A stretch of DNA of 64,000 nt, from assembly GCA_039111635.1 (NCBI GenBank), contig JBCAQO010000007.1:124001-188000 (forward strand). The letters are read 5' to 3'. The notes beneath the pieces were generated by a model. That model ran no database searches, was not told the origin of the DNA, and was given only the letters and a program-made list of their open reading frames with translations. The stretch is from Heterobasidion occidentale (taxonomy: Eukaryota > Basidiomycota > Agaricomycetes > Russulales > Bondarzewiaceae). A program made the translations under genes and the position numbers. Each line of letters starts with the position of its first letter. Within the stretch, counting starts at the first letter, position 1. Below are positions 59,239 to 64,000 of this stretch, in pieces.

Positions 59239-60281
59239 CTACCTCCCCCCGCTCCGTCTCTGCATCCAGGCATCAACTGTGAATGGTACGCTTGTAGTTG
59301 CTGAGAGAGTCCGGCCGGCTGAACTCCTTGTGGCACTGATCGCACCAGAGCGACCCTTTCTTGTGCGCCTTCCCCCACTGCATGTGCCGGGCCAACTCGG
59401 CCTTGCGCCCGAAGCCCGTCGTGCATACTTTGCGGTGAGGTATGACGTCTTTTTTCCTCTCGTCTTGGGCGCCGGCGTTGCAGCCTTCGTGCGGGACCTC
59501 CCTTTAGCCGGCGCCTTTACAGCCCTAGGAATGGTCTTGTTCGCAGGAGTCTTCCTGCGGACGGATCGTCTTGGTGTATGGGTTTGCTGGCTGAGGGTGC
59601 TACCCGCGAAGCATTCGCTGGTCCTCGCTGGTCCTGCGACGGCACCCGCTGGTTGCGATAGGACGGGGTGCAGGCGCCGTTGAGAGCGTCTGAGGCTTGT
59701 GACGACCCCTATGCTCGTACCTGTGGGCGTTGCGCGTGGACCGGCAATAGATGGCTCCACCATCTCCACGGCACCGTACTGGGGCTGTACGGCGTCATGC
59801 GAGTAGTGACTCGCTGACCCTTCCAGAGCTGATGTGACTGTCGGTCAACGAGTACGAAGCACTCAGAGGAAAGGATGGCTCACTGTATGTGGGCGCGTAC
59901 GCCGTTGGCGGTGCTGCTTGATAGTAGCTATCCCCAGCCGGCAGCATCTGCTGGGGGTAATGGACGTCGCCACTGACGACGTGTGAGGGCCCCGCCATTG
60001 TGTATCCAGGCTGGGGGTGGCATGCAGCCCATCGTGGTTCGACAGCGGGGTGCCACTGAGCAGGGTTCATTAGTGTTGTGCTAGAAAACGGTTGACGAGA
60101 AGTAATCATACATCTGGCTCGTACCCCAGAGCCTCCGTGGTGGCCCATAGTGATTCATGGCGAGGGGAGGGTACTCATCCAAGGGCTCGGTGTAGGCGAA
60201 GTCCATCTGCTCTTGTGGCATCGAGGAGAGGCTCTCCTCCCAGCCTTGAGTGTTGAACGTGGGGTAGAGGTGGTAAGACAT
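59239..60281 (-). pseudogene. Zinc-finger paralogue ZF6, decayed duplicate of ZF5
   Basis: Exon 1 begins MSYHLYPTFNTQGWEESLSS at 60281. The exon 1 donor of ZF5 (GTCGTATG) is GATGTATG here, so the GT is lost. Exons 2 and 3 are recognisable (MAGPSHVVSGDVHYPQQMLP; VRRKTPANKTIPRAVKAPAK). In finger 1 a short deletion near 59420-59430 removes the CxxC pair and changes frame, so the frame continues AKYARRASGARPSWPG. In the original frame finger 2 would read CDQCHKEFSRPDSLSNYKRT, with the first zinc His changed to Tyr. Several independent lesions make this a pseudogene although it is the near-neighbour duplicate of intact ZF5. Confidence 0.75.
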
Positions 60282-60330
60282 AGACGTGGTGGTCTGGCTC
60301 AGGGAGGGTTATTGAACTCGCTTCAAGTCC

Positions 60331-60350
60331 TCTCCAGGCTTTAAGAGAGC
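60331..60350 (-). promoter_or_regulatory. Conserved CTCTTAAAGCCTGG element upstream of ZF6
   Basis: Same element as upstream of ZF5, retained in front of the pseudogene. Confidence 0.4.
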
Positions 60351-63060
60351 CGGCGCAGGCCGCAGAATTGTACGCTTCTCGCGCCTCGTCGCAAGAGGGC
60401 TACATTTCCGCCTCGCGAGTGGGTGTCCGAGTTAGGTGAGTGGCGGAGCAATCCATGCGCCTCCGGAGCACGCTTCATCTCCTCTTCTTTTTTTCCAACT
60501 CAGACCCCTATCAATTTTTCATTGTCCATCCCTTGCGACGGAATGCGCATCGCGAGAGAGACAATGGTACGCTGATGGGCTCCCTGTTATCGCTCTTACA
60601 ATCAGCAACTCATGGTCTGCGCGCATCGTCTAGGCTCTCCGACAGATGGCTGATAAAGTCGCGCACATGACAACATCGGAGGCGACGGAGCCTTTTCTTG
60701 GAATTTGGGACAATGCGCGACCCTAAGGACTGGCCCTCTCCGACTCTCCCATTCACGAGCGCGTGAACGGATCGCATTCGTGCGGAGACACCGGGAGCAT
60801 TGTCCCATCAAGACGTATTCGGCTACAAGGTTTCGCCTCCCCCTTCCGCGCTGCCGAGGCTTTCAAGCCGTGGTCTGCTAGATCTCTGGCTCGCTTTGTC
60901 TCGTGGCTTCCGTGGCTGGGGCGAGATACCATTCTGGGATACTTACAAATAAACGCGAGGTTCTAGCCCGGTTCTGACCACAGCCTTGTCCAGGGAGCTA
61001 CGTATTGCGGGGTTGCTATCCTTGCCTTGAGGCGCAAGCAAATGTTGTGTATACTTCGGCCAGACTTTCTCCCTTCAAAGCATCCATACAGAATGATACG
61101 AGTCTCAAATGTTGACTCTGAGGTGGGTCTCCAAACGATGTCAAATACAAACAGGCGGCGGTGGGTGCGAGCGGCACGCGTCACACAAAACAAGGTACAC
61201 AGAGAAGACCAATATCCTGACGTGCCCCTCGCCCCTCCTTTTCGACGTCCTTCCATGCCTTGGACTTCTTCATGATCCACTCCCATGGCGTGCCTCCTGT
61301 GCGGCTATCGGCTCGTGAGTGGGGTGTTAGCCGCACCTAGACATAGCGGTGCTGTGCGCCTTTATCGATGTCCTCTGAGGGTTTGAAACGCAGGTTCTCG
61401 GGCTGCCAGGTCATGCCTGTGCCTTGACGTAAGGACAAGAACAAAGGGGCTTCTCGTCATGGCGCATCACCGCCGCATCACCAGTCTCGAAAGTGCTGTG
61501 GGCAAGCGCCTTCCCGTGCAACAGCGCAATTCAAAAGATGCTCGGCGAAGGAGGCCGCCGAGCCTTGTTAGTGTACAGGCTGGCATAAAAGCTGCTCTTC
61601 GGCTCAAGGGAGGCGGAGTGGAGAAAATCGTCGATATCCGTACATGCCGGTTTTGCGAACGAGACCTCTCCCTGAACAGGATAATTGACACGGCATCAGA
61701 TAGTGATTTACTAGGAGCGAAAGAGCCCGTCAAGATTCAGAAGACCGGAATTTGGGACCACAGAATATAGTGGTCCGCATTGTTCGCGCGCGCGGATGGC
61801 AACAGTTGCCCTGCGAAGATCAGCAGATCCTGGGTCAAAATCCCCGAATGGATTCTGCGACTTACCGCTGTAGCGAGGTTTGAGGGCTCCAGTACGGAAA
61901 TGACAGAGGCAAGAAGGACATGGGTTGGAAACCTCAATAAATTCGTCACATTTCAGAGTCTCTTGCAGTGCTACATATAATGCGTCCGTGCATAAGCAGT
62001 AGCGATGTTAACATCATACCCAGGAATTAATGGACCATACCGATCTGGCGGATTCATTAGCTGGAACAGTCGAGCTTCGACAGTCGGCATCGGGAATTTG
62101 ACCGCCGCGCAGAGACTTTTCCTGCAACAATAAACCAACGATGGGCGCTGTAGCTGCCAGACCATGGGCTAAACCAAAAGTACAAGGCCTACAGTTTTGG
62201 CGGTGCAAGTCGAGGGAGGATAACCGCCGCAGATCGAGGCCTTGCATGAAACACGCTCGAGGCTGGTGAAGACCAAAGTTCGCTTGCCTGCATCATTGCC
62301 GCGAAGTTGCGTCTGTGCTGCCGAGTCTTTAGCCCAAGGGTGCTTGGTACATGGCAGAGCTCACTTTTGTTGTTGGCAAGGTGCTAGGGTGAGATTCGTT
62401 GGACGGCACCCATCGATTTGGTGCTGTTGTTCATCAGGGGGGCATAGGGCTGTGTCTCGAGCAGTCACCTGCGAGAAAGATGTGAATGCAGGACTTGGGG
62501 TACCTCTCTAGGTAAATAAATAATGCTTATTGACGGATATCACCTCGAGTACAAAGGAAGCAATTGGAGGAGGACCTACCTTTTGGAACGCAAGCGTAGC
62601 GTCTCGTCTCATTGAGAATTCGCGCTCCCGTGACCAAATTTCAACTTGGTTGAGTTGCCGGATGTCGCAAGTTCTGATAGCGAGACACGGGTCATCAAAG
62701 CTGCGCCTTTTTTGAGGAAGAACAAGGATGACTGTGCGGGATTGCGGAGTGCCGCAGGAGGTCGCAGGAATGAGCGTGCTGGGACCATGGCGGCGGCGAC
62801 GGCGGGCCGGGCGAGGTTCTGCGGAAAAGTCCGGCGCCGTTCGGCGCTCCCAACACAGAGCGCGCGGCTGGCTCCACGCCGGAGCGCTCCCCTCCTCCGC
62901 AGCCTCCGCTCCGCTGACTCCCTCGATGCACGTCAACGCCCGCTCCTCACCCCGCTCACACCACCTCTTCCACGCCCACCGTCGACCCCCCGTAGATCGT
63001 ATTCGCCCGCCGTCGACGAGATACCCAACAAGACAGCGTCTAATTCATCCACGCCGACTA
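60351..63060. other. Long stretch without a confident gene
   Basis: 60351-60960 is the duplicated 5' flank of ZF6 (compare 57600-58250). 60961-63060 shows only motif-free short ORFs. A minus-strand reading near 61420-61340 (MTWQPENLRFKPSEDIDKGA) looks protein-like but stops soon. The plus ORF 61459-61770 has a lone RTCRFCERDL motif. I assign neither. Confidence 0.35.
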
Positions 63061-64000
63061 TGGAATCGCCATCCGACGACATAAAGGCTCAGCCGAGATC
63101 TTCGTCCGACGTCCCAGCATATCCACCCTCGTCAGACGTTCCACACGACACCAAGGCTCCCATCCCCCCCGATACCGTACCCTCTCCCGCCCCTCACCCA
63201 CACACGCCGTCAACCAGCAGCAGCAGACCGACCCCGACCCCGACGCACACGAATCCCCGCGCTCCTCCTCCTCCCTCCCCCCCGAATCGCACCCGACCAT
63301 CGCCTTCCTCTTCCCCTTCCCCGAACCCACCCACCTCCCGCAGAAAGAGCGCCACCGCCTCGCGGTGCCCCCCTTCGTGCTCTACGCCCCGCTCGCCGCC
63401 GCGCTCGAGAAGCCCGCCGCGGGGGGCGCGAAGGAGGCGTCGCGCACAAGGCGCAGCGGAAGTGGCAGGCGGAGGAGCGCGAGGCGCGGGAGAAGGGAAG
63501 GGGTTCAAGGTGCGTGCTCCGCCGTTCCGGCGATTCAGCCAATCAATGTGCGGGCGTCGGCCACTACTGCTGTGCTCATGGCGGCGCTAGGCGAAAGCGG
63601 TGGGCCTGATCGCGAAAGGAATGTCTGTGACGAAGAACAGCCGCATCGAGTTCCTCGTCCGCACGCCCGGCAAGAAGAAGCTGCGCGAGGTAACTCCTCC
63701 CTCTGTTCCCTCCCTCCCTCCCCACGCCCTGAACCTGACCCCCTCCCCAGCTCCGTCTCTTCTACCCGTCGAACTTCCCTGCGGACGACCTCCAGCAGCG
63801 CTTCAACGCGCTCCTCAAAGCGGCCAAGTCCGGCGCCATCAAGCAAGGCGTCATCGCCACCGGCCTCCTCCCGTTCGTCCTCGCCTTCGACGTCCTCACA
63901 TTCGTCACAGGACGTACGTCCCCCTTCCCTTCCCTCCCTCTCCCTCCCCTTCCCTTCCCGTCGACGGGACACGCGCTAACCCACACCCAGCGTTCGAGAT
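63061..64000 (+). CDS. Unrecognised conserved fungal protein, 5' part (runs off the window)
   Basis: An N-terminal Pro/Ser-rich, low-complexity region from MESPSDDIKAQPRSSSDVPA (63061) leads, after a frame change in a C-rich run, to a well-behaved segment: HPTIAFLFPFPEPTHLPQKE, LAVPPFVLYAPLAAALEKPA, then KAQRKWQAEEREAREKG. Exons follow AKAVGLIAKGMSVTKNSRIE, FLVRTPGKKKLRE, LRLFYPSNFPADDLQQRFNA and SGAIKQGVIATGLLPFVLAF, with good GT-AG introns (for example GTGCGT at 63509, GTAACT at 63690, GTACGT at 63914). Two single-base losses in G runs (near 63436 and 63495) break the frame. The last segment is hydrophobic, perhaps a membrane helix. I do not recognise the family. The 3' end lies beyond 64000. 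Confidence 0.55.

Noticed and set aside
61459..61770. Possible small zinc-ribbon protein (RTCRFCERDL)
   Set aside because: Only one CxxC, no conserved partner cysteines, and no promoter or splice context.
62646..63590. 314-codon ORF as a single protein
   Set aside because: Its first half has no motif, and the real coding frame of the right-edge gene switches out of it. GC-rich low complexity keeps the frame open.
1..64000. CRISPR arrays, rRNA, bacterial operons or viral genes
   Set aside because: No regularly spaced direct repeats with unique spacers and no such genes were seen. The repeat array at 54-55 kb is mirrored and degenerate, unlike CRISPR.

Overview
The window is nuclear DNA of a filamentous basidiomycete, most likely an Agaricomycete of the wood-decay (polypore-like) type. 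The basis is gene content and architecture. Genes are cut by many 45-70 nt introns. There is a classical basidiomycete laccase with 18 exons, a fungal sesquiterpene synthase, DUF6533/DUF6534 membrane proteins, fungal GNAT acetyltransferases and basidiomycete-type F-box proteins. No bacterial operon, CRISPR or rRNA feature is visible. I had no database access, so family names rest on recognised motifs.

Layout. 0.5-8.3 kb: an almost intact DUF6534 membrane-protein gene, then decayed remnants (DUF6533 protein, GNAT acetyltransferase, ABCG transporter) and a near-perfect 172-bp palindrome. 9.7-15.4 kb: an intact sesquiterpene synthase, convergent with a flavin monooxygenase whose C-terminus is a DUF6314-like domain; this is divergent from a second, free-standing DUF6314-like protein. 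These three look like a small terpenoid-modification locus. 15.4-20.9 kb: decayed sequence without a confident gene. 20.9-23.4 kb: laccase. 24-30.4 kb: a second GNAT remnant, a 5'-truncated LINE remnant with RNase H, and a second DUF6534 gene.

31-60.3 kb: an accessory region made of two multiplied families. Six two-finger C2H2 zinc-finger genes (ZF1-ZF6) share an N-terminal signature, a basic linker and paired fingers. Three F-box-like proteins with several Cys/His clusters (F-box A-C) are interspersed with them. Some copies are intact (ZF3, ZF5, F-box B, F-box C). Others are dying in traceable ways: ZF4 by an 11-bp tandem duplication and loss of two zinc-binding cysteines, ZF6 by a deletion in finger 1, F-box A by a solo LTR with a clear 5-bp target duplication, a nonsense codon and a lost C-terminus. 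An aldo-keto reductase gene is split by a 1.8-kb fold-back element filled with mirrored GC-rich repeats. A smaller element at 43.9-44.6 kb has related inverted termini and carries a tRNA-like pol III promoter. The right edge holds the 5' part of an unrecognised conserved gene.

A recurrent oddity is that several otherwise well-conserved genes are broken by exactly one base, usually in a short homopolymer (laccase exon 1, the monooxygenase twice, ZF1, the LINE, the right-edge gene twice). This may be residual long-read assembly error rather than decay, so 'pseudogene' calls based only on such breaks are provisional.
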